From NCBI GenBank assembly GCA_019509685.1, contig JAEKLU010000247.1:1-10223 (forward strand): DNA of 10,223 bases. The letters run 5' to 3'. Each line of letters opens with the position of its first letter. The stretch's first letter is position 1. Origin of the DNA: Mesorhizobium sp. (GTDB lineage Bacteria; Pseudomonadota; Alphaproteobacteria; Rhizobiales; Rhizobiaceae). The position numbers were made by a program, and so were the translations under genes. The notes beneath the pieces are model-generated. The model was not told the origin of the DNA and made no database searches. It worked only from the letters and a program-made list of their open reading frames with translations. Shown in pieces: positions 1 to 6,193 of the stretch.

Positions 1-347
1 GCGGCGAGCGGCAGGCGGTGGCGATCGCGCGCGCCATGCATTTCGACAGCGACCTCATCATCCTCGACGAGCCGACCAACAATCTCGGCGTCGCAGAAAC
101 GCAAGGCGTGCTGAGCTTCGTGCGCAGCGCGCGCGATTCCGGCCATTCCTGCATCTTCATCGCCCACAACATCCACCATGTCTTCCAGGTGGTCGACCGC
201 ATCGTGGTGATGCGCCGCGGCAAGGTGGTGGCCGACGATATCGATCCGAAAAAGACCACGGTCGCCGAGGTCGAGCGCGTCATCACCGGCATGTCGGACA
301 AGGAAATCCGCGACGCGATTACCGAAGGCCCGCCATCGCATGGCTGA
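1..347 (+). CDS. Sugar ABC transporter ATP-binding protein, C-terminal part (5' end outside window)
   Basis: This is the energy-coupling ATPase of a carbohydrate ABC importer, acting on the cytoplasmic face of the inner membrane. The window opens inside the signature motif: the first codons read GERQAVAIARAM, and the two leading bases fit a preceding Gly, giving the usual (S)GGERQ. The Walker B and D-loop follow (LIILDEPTNNLGV), then the H-loop histidine in FIAHNIHHV, and a C-terminal stretch (RIVVMRRGKVVADD) typical of single-domain sugar ATPases that pair with Rbs/Frc-type permeases. The Walker A half lies outside the window. The gene ends 31 bases before the LacI-family gene on the same strand, so the two may be co-transcribed and the regulator may sense the same sugar. 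The substrate cannot be read from this fragment. The family assignment is secure. Confidence 0.93.
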   Translation, partial: GERQAVAIARAMHFDSDLIILDEPTNNLGVAETQGVLSFVRSARDSGHSCIFIAHNIHHVFQVVDRIVVMRRGKVVADDIDPKKTTVAEVERVITGMSDKEIRDAITEGPPSHG

Positions 348-378
348 TTTCGGCTGACACGGGCTCGTATCCGATCCT

Positions 379-1413
379 ATGACTGGACCCATGAAAGCCA
401 CCGTAGCCGACATCGCCAGAAGCTGCGGCCTGTCGACCGCGACTGTCGACCGGGTGCTGAACAACCGTCCGGGCGCAAGTGCGGCCAACCGCCAGCGCGT
501 GATGGAGGCGGCCAAGCAGCTCGGCTATCTGCCGACGCTCGACCAGGTGGTGTTGCCGTCGAAGCCGGCGCATCTCGAATTCTTCCTGCCGATCGGCAGC
601 AACGCCTTCATGGCCGACCTTGCCGGCCATATCGAGGACTACGCCCAGCGCCTGCCGCTTGTCGCCTCCTGCCGCATCCATAACCTTACCGGCATCTCGC
701 CGGGCGCTCTGCAGGCGGCGGTCGAAAACCTATCGCTCAAGGCCAATGGCGTCGGCGTCATCGCCGTCGATCACCCGCGCACGCGCAACATCCTGCGCGA
801 GCTGGTCGAGGCCGGGATCAGGCTGGTCACCCTGGTCTCCGACGTGCCGGCAGCGCCGCGCTCGGCCTATGTCGGCATCGACAATCGCGTGGCGGGCCGC
901 ACGGCGGCGCTGCTGATGGGTCGCTTCCTCGATGGCCGTACAGGGCATCTGGCGATGGTGGTCGGTTCGCGCTCCTATCGCGGCCATGAGGAGCGCGAAA
1001 TGGGCTTCCGCTCGGTGCTCAGCGAAGAGTTCCCAAACCTCACCGTCTCCAGTGCCGCTGAGAGCAATGACGAGCCGGACGCCTGCTACCGCGCGACGAT
1101 CAAGGCGCTGCACAACGAACCGGAACTGCTCGGCATCTATTGCGTCGGCGGCGGGCGCTCGGGCGTGGCCAAGGCGCTGCTCGAGGCCAAGCCGCGCAAG
1201 AAGCCGGTCTTCATCTGTCACGACCTGACCAAGGAGACGCGGCGCTATCTCGTCGACGACCTTGCCGATGTCGTCCTCGACCAGAATGCGCGGCTGATCG
1301 CCGAGCAATCGGTGATCCGCCTGCTCGGCTCGATCGCCTCATCGGCGCCCTATCTGACCAAGAAATTCATCGAGCCGCAGCTGATCTTCAAGGAGAATGT
1401 CCCCGTACAATAG
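379..1413 (+). CDS. LacI-family transcriptional regulator with periplasmic-binding-type sensor domain
   Basis: This is a DNA-binding regulator, 344 aa, the normal length for the family. The N-terminal helix-turn-helix and hinge are at about residues 8-60: TVADIARSCGLSTATVDRVL is a textbook LacI reading head, followed by a hinge-like LGYLP. The rest is a type-1 periplasmic-binding fold of the ribose/galactose-binding kind, with a segment around GVGVIAVDHP, a YVGIDN strand, GHLAMVVGSRSYRGHEERE and LGIYCVGGGRSGVAKAL. It follows a sugar ABC ATPase gene directly, so it probably controls that importer in response to its sugar; this is inferred from position only. The first ATG (379) is used here. 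An ATG four codons later (391) would give the more usual MKATVADIA start, and neither has a convincing ribosome binding site. No T-rich terminator follows the stop at once; a palindromic repeat lies just behind it. Confidence 0.93.
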   Translation: MTGPMKATVADIARSCGLSTATVDRVLNNRPGASAANRQRVMEAAKQLGYLPTLDQVVLPSKPAHLEFFLPIGSNAFMADLAGHIEDYAQRLPLVASCRIHNLTGISPGALQAAVENLSLKANGVGVIAVDHPRTRNILRELVEAGIRLVTLVSDVPAAPRSAYVGIDNRVAGRTAALLMGRFLDGRTGHLAMVVGSRSYRGHEEREMGFRSVLSEEFPNLTVSSAAESNDEPDACYRATIKALHNEPELLGIYCVGGGRSGVAKALLEAKPRKKPVFICHDLTKETRRYLVDDLADVVLDQNARLIAEQSVIRLLGSIASSAPYLTKKFIEPQLIFKENVPVQ

Positions 1414-1426
1414 GGGTCAGTGTCAA

Positions 1427-1477
1427 AGAGCATGATGCCTTGCGAAACCCGCTTCACACTTTTCGGCATCATTCTCT
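1427..1477. repeat. Short palindromic intergenic repeat (REP-like)
   Basis: The arms at 1427-1439 and 1465-1477 pair in 12 of 13 positions (around GCATGATGCC and GGCATCATTC) with a 25-base loop that includes CCCGCTTCACACTTTTC. From memory, near-identical 'GCATGATGCCGAAAAGTG' palindromes are scattered between genes in Mesorhizobium and relatives, so this is probably one copy of a dispersed element. It begins 13 bases after the LacI-family stop codon and could end or stabilise that transcript, but it has no T-tract. Confidence 0.6.
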
Positions 1478-1559
1478 AGCCGGGCGCCAAACGCGGTTCC
1501 TCGTATTTGTCAGACGATTGATCCCGCAATTCTGCACAGCAGCTATGCATGTTTCGCAA

Positions 1560-1588
1560 TTGCCGAATCGTTAGGCACCCCGTATTTA
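1560..1588 (+). promoter_or_regulatory. Possible promoter of the small RNA
   Basis: TTGCCG (1560-1565) and TATTTA (1583-1588) are separated by 17 bases. They would place the transcription start near 1594-1596, exactly at the foot of the first hairpin of the small RNA. The -10 match is weak, so the call rests mainly on spacing and on the position of the RNA. Confidence 0.35.
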
Positions 1589-1593
1589 CCTGG

Positions 1594-1710
1594 GTGTCGG
1601 CCGTCTCCTCCTCCCAGATGTGATGCCGACGATGAGTGCGGTACACCTCCTCCCGTGCCGCATTCGAAATCAAGCCCGCTGCCACCTCCTCCCGGCAGCG
1701 GGCTTTTTCT
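1594..1710 (+). ncRNA. Trans-acting small RNA with three anti-Shine-Dalgarno hairpin loops (alpha-r14 / NfeR1 / 'cuckoo' type)
   Basis: Three consecutive hairpins each carry CCTCCTCCC in the loop. Hairpin 1 has an outer stem 1596-1601/1625-1630 (GTCGGC/GCCGAC), a 4-base bulge at 1621-1624, an inner stem 1602-1606/1616-1620 and the exact loop CCTCCTCCC at 1607-1615. Hairpin 2 is an 11-bp stem, 1634-1644/1655-1665, with two G-U pairs and loop ACCTCCTCCC at 1645-1654. Hairpin 3 is a perfect 11-bp stem, 1673-1683/1694-1704, with loop ACCTCCTCCC at 1684-1693, running into TTTTTCTTT. Length (about 117 nt) and architecture match what I recall of the alphaproteobacterial alpha-r14 family (NfeR1 of Sinorhizobium meliloti) and the 'cuckoo' RNAs, which base-pair with ribosome binding sites of many mRNAs, often ABC-transporter genes. 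The 5' end is inferred from the possible promoter and the hairpin foot. The structural evidence is strong; expression is not shown. Confidence 0.85.
1673..1710 (+). terminator. Rho-independent terminator of the small RNA
   Basis: A perfect 11-bp GC-rich stem (AGCCCGCTGCC / GGCAGCGGGCT) with a 10-base loop is followed by TTTTT then CTTTG. It doubles as the third hairpin of the small RNA and carries its third CCTCCTCCC loop. Confidence 0.88.
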
Positions 1711-1734
1711 TTGCGCGCTTGGATGTGGCGCCAG

Positions 1735-1875
1735 CCCCCTCACCCGGATTGCCGAGTCGAATTGCTTTGCAATTCGGGCAATCCGACCTCTCCCCGAGGG
1801 GAGAGGAGCGGGTTAGCGCAGGCTTCCTCTTCTCCCTCGGGGAGAAGGTGGCCGCGAAGCGGCCGGATGAGGGGG
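1735..1875. repeat. Multi-stem inverted-repeat intergenic element (RIME-like mosaic)
   Basis: The outer arms CCCCCTCACCCGG (1735-1747) and CCGGATGAGGGGG (1863-1875) are inverted copies with one mismatch. Inside are four further hairpins: CGGATTGCC/GGCAATCCG with CGAATTGC/GCAATTCG (1745-1785, 3-base loop, 4-base bulge); CCTCTCCCC/GGGGAGAGG (1787-1806, perfect, 2-base loop); CTTCTCCC/GGGAGAAG (1829-1847); and GGCCGC/GCGGCC (1850-1864). Together they form a large cruciform-like structure. Elements of this look ('ccctcatccgg... cttctccc') are common between genes in rhizobia, and I take it for a dispersed repeat related to RIME mosaic elements, by recollection rather than by search. It lies 31 bases past the tetR-type stop, between convergent transcripts, where it could block read-through from either side. 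Confidence 0.7.
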
Positions 1876-1906
1876 TGTCGCGCGCTCGAAGCCGCGCTCA
1901 GCGTGC

Positions 1907-2488
1907 TCAGCGTGCTCTAAATGAGGCGATCAGGCCCTCGGCCATACGCACGAACTGCGTGCTGGGCCCTTCGGTTCCCACGGTCTGCACGCTGACGCGC
2001 GCGCCCTCGAACAGAAGCGATAGCGTATCGGCGAGCAGTTCGGCCTGGCCGATGCCGGCATCCCGGCACAATGTCACAAGGCGGTGGCGCTGGGCTTCCT
2101 TGAGCTCCTTGATTACAAGCCTCGCCGGATGGTCCGGCTCGGTCAGCTCAGCGGCGGCATTGGCCATGTCGCAGCCGCGGCCATCGGCATTGAGCATGGC
2201 AGCCGCCTTGCGAACCCAGGCATGAAGCTGCGCGAGCTTGTCGCCGGGAAATTCAACTTCGAAAGCCTCCCACATCGCACCGGCCTTGGCCGCGTTGGCG
2301 CGCAGGCATTCGACGATCAGTTCGTCCTTGGATTCGAAGTGACGATAGAGCGTCATCTTGTTCGTGCCGGCAGCTTCGGTGATGGCATCGACGCCAACGC
2401 CCTTGATGCCGTGCTTGTGGAACATGTCACGCGCCGTCTCGAGGATTCGATCCCGGGGACGTGAGCGTTCCACGACGCCGTCGGTCAT
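1907..2488 (-). CDS. TetR/AcrR-family transcriptional repressor, probably of the adjacent RND efflux genes
   Basis: This is a ligand-responsive DNA-binding repressor, 193 aa from the chosen start. The N-terminal TetR reading head is clear at about residues 8-55: RDRILETARDMFHKHGIKG, then VDAITEAAGTNKMTLYRHF and a following ESKDELI. The C-terminal helical domain is the variable ligand and dimer part. Start choice: AAAGGAG (AGGAG complementing 2495-2499) lies 6 bases before the ATG at 2488 but only 3 before the adjacent ATG at 2491, so 2488 is preferred. A longer reading to 2524 would put the ribosome binding site inside the gene. The gene is divergent from an RND pump operon, and the gap holds two GTTAC-N6-GTAAC sites, the expected layout for an efflux repressor. 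The last codons GCA CGC TGA are tandemly duplicated across the stop. The ligand is unknown. Confidence 0.93.
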   Translation of the reverse strand: MTDGVVERSRPRDRILETARDMFHKHGIKGVGVDAITEAAGTNKMTLYRHFESKDELIVECLRANAAKAGAMWEAFEVEFPGDKLAQLHAWVRKAAAMLNADGRGCDMANAAAELTEPDHPARLVIKELKEAQRHRLVTLCRDAGIGQAELLADTLSLLFEGARVSVQTVGTEGPSTQFVRMAEGLIASFRAR

Positions 2489-2527
2489 CATGATCTCCTT
2501 TCGTTTCCTAAAAACCACGGCCACCTC

Positions 2528-2556
2528 TTGACTAGGGTGTTACCGGTCTGTAACTA
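2528..2556 (+). promoter_or_regulatory. Probable promoter of the efflux operon
   Basis: CTTGACT contains a good -35 (TTGACT, 2528-2533). Seventeen bases later TAACTA (2551-2556) can serve as -10, with transcription starting near 2563. The spacer is covered by the first GTTAC-N6-GTAAC operator, so a bound repressor would exclude RNA polymerase. The leader to the first coding start (2733) would be about 170 bases. Confidence 0.5.
2539..2554. promoter_or_regulatory. Putative TetR-type operator, copy 1
   Basis: The palindrome GTTAC-CGGTCT-GTAAC is 16 bp with 5-bp half-sites. It overlaps the spacer and -10 of the proposed efflux promoter, and lies 50 bases upstream of the divergent repressor start. 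The same half-sites and spacing recur 25 bp away. Confidence 0.65.
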
Positions 2557-2563
2557 TGCAAAT

Positions 2564-2579
2564 GTTACTTACTGGTAAC
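2564..2579. promoter_or_regulatory. Putative TetR-type operator, copy 2
   Basis: The palindrome GTTAC-TTACTG-GTAAC is identical in half-sites and spacing to copy 1 and lies 25 bp from it, at the proposed transcription start of the efflux operon. The outer arms of both copies together form a 12-bp inverted repeat with one mismatch (2536-2547 and 2571-2582), so the whole region is one symmetrical block. Confidence 0.65.
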
Positions 2580-2732
2580 ACCTATGTCGCCCTCCGTCAA
2601 TAACAAGGCCGTGAACTGGTCCTGCCAGATCGGAATGAGCGAAAAACTGCAATTCATGCGGCTCCGGCCGGTGAAGAGATGAAAAACGGTTCGCGAGCAT
2701 GGGCTGCGAATCGACAGACAAGGAGCCGGCCA

Positions 2733-2984
2733 ATGCCACAGCGCCGCGATCTTACCATAGATGAGGCCGTCCGGGATCCGATGATCCGGCTGGTCATGAA
2801 AGCAGATGGGGTCGACCCCCGCGCCTTCGAGAAGATGCTTCGCTCGCTTGCCGATGGGCAGCGTCATGGGGTGCCGTTGCTGCGTTCACGGCAAGAAAGC
2901 CGTGACGGGGGCGGCCAGTTGTCCATGGTTGCCAGCGCCTTCGGGCGGGCGAGAGCAGCCGGCGAGGCATGTGTGTCATGGTAA
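2733..2984 (+). CDS. Small unknown protein in front of, and overlapping, the RND pump gene
   Basis: This reading frame codes for 83 aa of unknown function. AAGGAG at 2720-2725 stands 7 bases before the ATG, a better ribosome binding site than that of the RND gene itself. The N-terminal half (MPQRRDLTIDEAVRDPMIRL, then VMKADGVDPRAFEKMLRSLA) reads like a genuine soluble, helical, charged protein and recalls small hypothetical proteins of Rhizobiales. The C-terminal half (from about residue 47) is Arg/Gly/Ser-rich and less convincing. Its TAA lies inside the start region of the RND gene (ATGGTAA), so the two frames overlap by 7 bases and translation is probably coupled. It has no membrane segment or signal peptide. 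It may be a regulator or accessory of the pump, or a leader whose translation opens the RND start; neither is shown. Confidence 0.6.
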   Translation: MPQRRDLTIDEAVRDPMIRLVMKADGVDPRAFEKMLRSLADGQRHGVPLLRSRQESRDGGGQLSMVASAFGRARAAGEACVSW

Positions 2985-5900
2985 ATTTCTTCATCCACCG
3001 TCCGATCTTCGCCTCGGCGATCGCCATCATCATGGTGCTCGCCGGGACGATTTGTTATTTCCTTTTGCCGGTTTCGCAGTTTCCCGACATCACGCCGCCG
3101 CAGGTCGTGGTCAGCGCGCACTATCCGGGCGCCAGCGCGCAGGTGGTCGCCGATACGGTGACGACGCCGCTGGAGCAGCAGATCAACGGCGTGCAAGGCA
3201 TGACCTACATGTCGTCGACGAGCTCGAATGACGGCTCCTCGACCATCACCATCACCTTCGACGTCGGCTATTCGCTCAGCACCGCAGCTGTCGACGTGCA
3301 GAACCGCGTCTCGCAAGCCGCCTCGTCGCTGCCGGCCATCGTCAACCAGGGTGGCGTGACGATCAAGAAGCAGAACCCGAATTTCGTCCTCATCGTCAAC
3401 CTGACCTCGCCCGACAGTTCGGTCGATCCGGTGGCGCTGTCGAACCTTGCCTATCTGCAGATCGTCGACCCGTTGAAGCGATTGCAAGGCGTCGGCGACG
3501 TGCAGATTTTCGGCGAGCGCCGCTATTCGATGCGCGTCTGGCTCGATCCCGACAAACTGGCCAATCTGGGCATCACCGCCGTCGACGTCCAGAACGCCAT
3601 CTCGGAACAGAACGTCCAGGTGGCGGCCGGCAAGATCGGCCAGTCGCCGGCGCCGGCCGGCACCGCTTTCGAGATGCAGGTCAACGCCGTCGGCCGCCTG
3701 AGCGACCCGAAGGAGTTCGGCGACATCGTCGTGCGCGCCAACACCGACACCGGCTCGCTGGTGCGGTTGCGCGACGTCGCGCGCATCGAGCTCGGCGCGC
3801 TGCAATATTCGTCGTCGGCCTTCTTCGGCAAGGACCCGACCGTCGTGCTCGCCGTCTATCAGATGCCCGGTTCCAACGCGCTCGATCTGCAGCAACGCGT
3901 CAAGGACAAGATGCAGGAGCTGTCCGCCCGTTTCCCCAAGGGCGTCGCCTATGGCATGCACTACGACACGACGCGCTTCGTCTCGGCCTCGATGCATGAC
4001 GTGCTGATCACGCTCGGCGAAGCGCTTGTACTTGTCGTCGCCGTGGTGTTCGTCTTCCTGCAGAGCTGGCGCACAACGATCATCCCGACCATCGCCATTC
4101 CGGTGTCGCTGATAGCGACGATGGTCGTCATGGAGATGCTCGGCTTCTCGCTCAACATGCTGTCCCTGCTCGGCATGGTGCTGGCCATCGGCCTCGTCGT
4201 CGACGACGCCATCGTCGTGGTCGAAAATGTCGAACGACAATTGGAGGCGGGCCTCAAACCGCTGGCGGCGACAAAGGCCGCGATGGCTGAAGTCACCGGC
4301 CCGATCATCGCTACCACGGCGGTGCTGATGGCGGTCTTCGTGCCCGTCGCCTTCATTCCAGGCGTCTCCGGCAAGCTCTACAACCAGTTCGCGCTGACGG
4401 TAGCGATTTCGGTCGGCATCTCGGCCTTCAACTCGCTGACGCTCAGCCCGGCGCTGAGTGCGGCCTTCCTGCGCCATGGCGGCCCGACGCAATTCGCGCC
4501 GTTCCGCTGGTTCAATGCGGGCTTCGACAAACTGTCGCATGCCTATGCGCATGGCGTGCGCATCCTCATCCGGCTGCGCTGGATCATGCTTGGCCTGTTC
4601 GCGGCCGGCCTGGTCGCCACCTACTTCGTCTGGCAGAAGCTGCCGTCGACCTTCCTTCCGGTCGAGGACCAGGGCTACTTCTTCGTCGTCATCCAGTTGC
4701 CTGACGGCGCTTCGCTGGAGCGCACCGACGCGGTCGCTCAGAAGGCGCGCGACATCTTGCAGGCGACGCCCGGCGTCGACATTGTCGGCTCGATCAGCGG
4801 CCTGAACTTCCTGACCAGCGCGGCGCAGTCGAATTCGGCGGTCGAGTTCGCTATCCTGAAGCCATGGGAGCAGCGCGGCCCCGACCAGAGCGCATCGAAG
4901 CTCGTCGCCGACGTGCGCGGCAAGCTGATGCAGATTCCGGAAGCCTTCGCGCTGTCCTTCGATCCGCCTTCCATCCCGGGTATCGGCACCACGGGCGGCT
5001 TCGAATTCGTCGTCGAGGATCTGACCGGCCGCGGCAGCGTGGCTCTCAACGACGCGACGCAGGCTGTGATCGCCGAGGCACGCAAGCAGCCGGAGATCAA
5101 TCCGCAGCAGCTGTTCTCGCCGTTCTCGACCTCGACGCCGCAGCTCAACTACAACCTCGACCGCAGCAAGGCCAAACTGCTCGGCCTCAACCTGCCCGAC
5201 GTCTTCAACACGCTGCAGATCTATCTCGGCTCGCTCTACGTGAACGACTTCAACCTGTTCGGCCGCACCTTCCGGGTGACCATCCAGGCCGACAAGGATG
5301 CACGTGCGGGCGTGGCCGACATTTCGCGGCTCTATGTGCGCAACGCGTCTGGCGGCATGGTGCCGCTTAGCACGCTGGGCAAGCTGGTGCCGTTCGTCGG
5401 TCCGGAAACCGTGCCGCACTACAACAACAACGCATCGGCCTCGATCAATGGCGGTGCCGCACCCGGCTTCTCTTCGGGCCAGGCGGTCGCTGCCATGGAA
5501 CGCGCCGCTGCCACCGCGCTGCCCAGGGATTTCGGTTTCGAATGGACCGGCATCACCTTCCAGGAGCTCAAGGCGGGATCGATCGCCTCGGTCGTCTTCG
5601 GCCTCGCCATCGTCTTCGTCTTCCTGATCCTGGCGATGCAGTATGAGAGCTGGGCGATGCCGTTCATGGTGCTCTTGGCGGTGCCGCTCGCTTTGTTCGG
5701 CGCCTTCGTGGCCCTGCTGCTGCGCGGCATGCAGATCGACGTCTACTCACAGATCGGCTTCGTCATGCTGATCGGCCTGGCGGCGAAGAACGCGATCCTG
5801 ATCGTCGAGTTCGCAAGACGGCGGCGCGAGGAAGGCCTGACCATCGTCGAAGCGGCGATGGAAGCGGCACGGCTGAGGCTGCGGCCGATCCTGATGACGG

Positions 5901-6178
5901 CCTTCGCCTTCATCCTCGGCGTGCTGCCGCTGATGTTTGCGACAGGTGCTGGTGCTGCCAGCCGCCAGTCGATCGGCACCACCGTCTTTGGCGGCATGGT
6001 GGCGGCGACGGTGCTGTCGCTGGTTTTCGTGCCGGTCTTCTACGCGGTCATCGAACAGCTGCGCGAACGGCGCGGCGAAAAGGAACCAGCCAAGGGGCAC
6101 CACGACGCCCCTGGCGAAGAAGAAATTGAACCGACCGCCGAGCCGGCGCTTCAGCCGCTCGCCCAGGCGGCCGAATAG
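2978..6178 (+). CDS. RND-family multidrug efflux permease (HAE1/AcrB type)
   Basis: This is an inner-membrane proton-driven pump, the trimeric core of a tripartite efflux complex, 1066 aa (AcrB is about 1050). It starts with the typical FFIHRPIFASAIAIIMVLAG first membrane helix. The periplasmic porter loops follow, then helices 2-6 (about 335-500), a second porter loop, and helices 8-12 (about 870-1030). The proton-relay residues are all present: D409-D410 in GLVVDDAIVVVENVER (helix 4) and K937 in GLAAKNAILIVEF (helix 10), so the pump should be active. The tail after about 1030 is charged and Glu/Pro-rich. Start: the ATG at 2978 has GGCGAGG 10 bases upstream; an ATG at 2969 would add three residues. 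The permease precedes the adaptor gene, the reverse of the usual acrAB order, and no outer-membrane channel gene is present. The substrate is unknown. Confidence 0.97.
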   Translation: MVNFFIHRPIFASAIAIIMVLAGTICYFLLPVSQFPDITPPQVVVSAHYPGASAQVVADTVTTPLEQQINGVQGMTYMSSTSSNDGSSTITITFDVGYSLSTAAVDVQNRVSQAASSLPAIVNQGGVTIKKQNPNFVLIVNLTSPDSSVDPVALSNLAYLQIVDPLKRLQGVGDVQIFGERRYSMRVWLDPDKLANLGITAVDVQNAISEQNVQVAAGKIGQSPAPAGTAFEMQVNAVGRLSDPKEFGDIVVRANTDTGSLVRLRDVARIELGALQYSSSAFFGKDPTVVLAVYQMPGSNALDLQQRVKDKMQELSARFPKGVAYGMHYDTTRFVSASMHDVLITLGEALVLVVAVVFVFLQSWRTTIIPTIAIPVSLIATMVVMEMLGFSLNMLSLLGMVLAIGLVVDDAIVVVENVERQLEAGLKPLAATKAAMAEVTGPIIATTAVLMAVFVPVAFIPGVSGKLYNQFALTVAISVGISAFNSLTLSPALSAAFLRHGGPTQFAPFRWFNAGFDKLSHAYAHGVRILIRLRWIMLGLFAAGLVATYFVWQKLPSTFLPVEDQGYFFVVIQLPDGASLERTDAVAQKARDILQATPGVDIVGSISGLNFLTSAAQSNSAVEFAILKPWEQRGPDQSASKLVADVRGKLMQIPEAFALSFDPPSIPGIGTTGGFEFVVEDLTGRGSVALNDATQAVIAEARKQPEINPQQLFSPFSTSTPQLNYNLDRSKAKLLGLNLPDVFNTLQIYLGSLYVNDFNLFGRTFRVTIQADKDARAGVADISRLYVRNASGGMVPLSTLGKLVPFVGPETVPHYNNNASASINGGAAPGFSSGQAVAAMERAAATALPRDFGFEWTGITFQELKAGSIASVVFGLAIVFVFLILAMQYESWAMPFMVLLAVPLALFGAFVALLLRGMQIDVYSQIGFVMLIGLAAKNAILIVEFARRRREEGLTIVEAAMEAARLRLRPILMTAFAFILGVLPLMFATGAGAASRQSIGTTVFGGMVAATVLSLVFVPVFYAVIEQLRERRGEKEPAKGHHDAPGEEEIEPTAEPALQPLAQAAE

Positions 6179-6193
6179 GATTGGAGAACGATC

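Noticed and set aside
1607..1693. Three GGGAGGAGG sequences on the minus strand as strong ribosome binding sites
   Set aside because: They are the complements of the hairpin loops of the small RNA, each framed by symmetrical stems, and no plausible minus-strand coding start follows them.
1594..1710. The repeated CCTCCTCCC as a degenerate CRISPR-like or tandem repeat
   Set aside because: Only nine to ten bases repeat, spacing is irregular (38 and 39 bases), and the stems between are self-complementary, so an RNA with three loops explains it fully.
1620..2225. A 201-codon plus-strand frame through the small RNA, repeat and tetR-type gene
   Set aside because: It crosses a perfect terminator and a palindromic repeat, then runs antisense to the TetR coding region. 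The translated product is low-complexity.
2864..5419. An 851-codon open frame on the minus strand opposite the RND gene
   Set aside because: It is Arg/Asp/His-rich with no recognisable domain, and it mirrors the third-position GC bias of the RND gene, which has all its family motifs on the plus strand.
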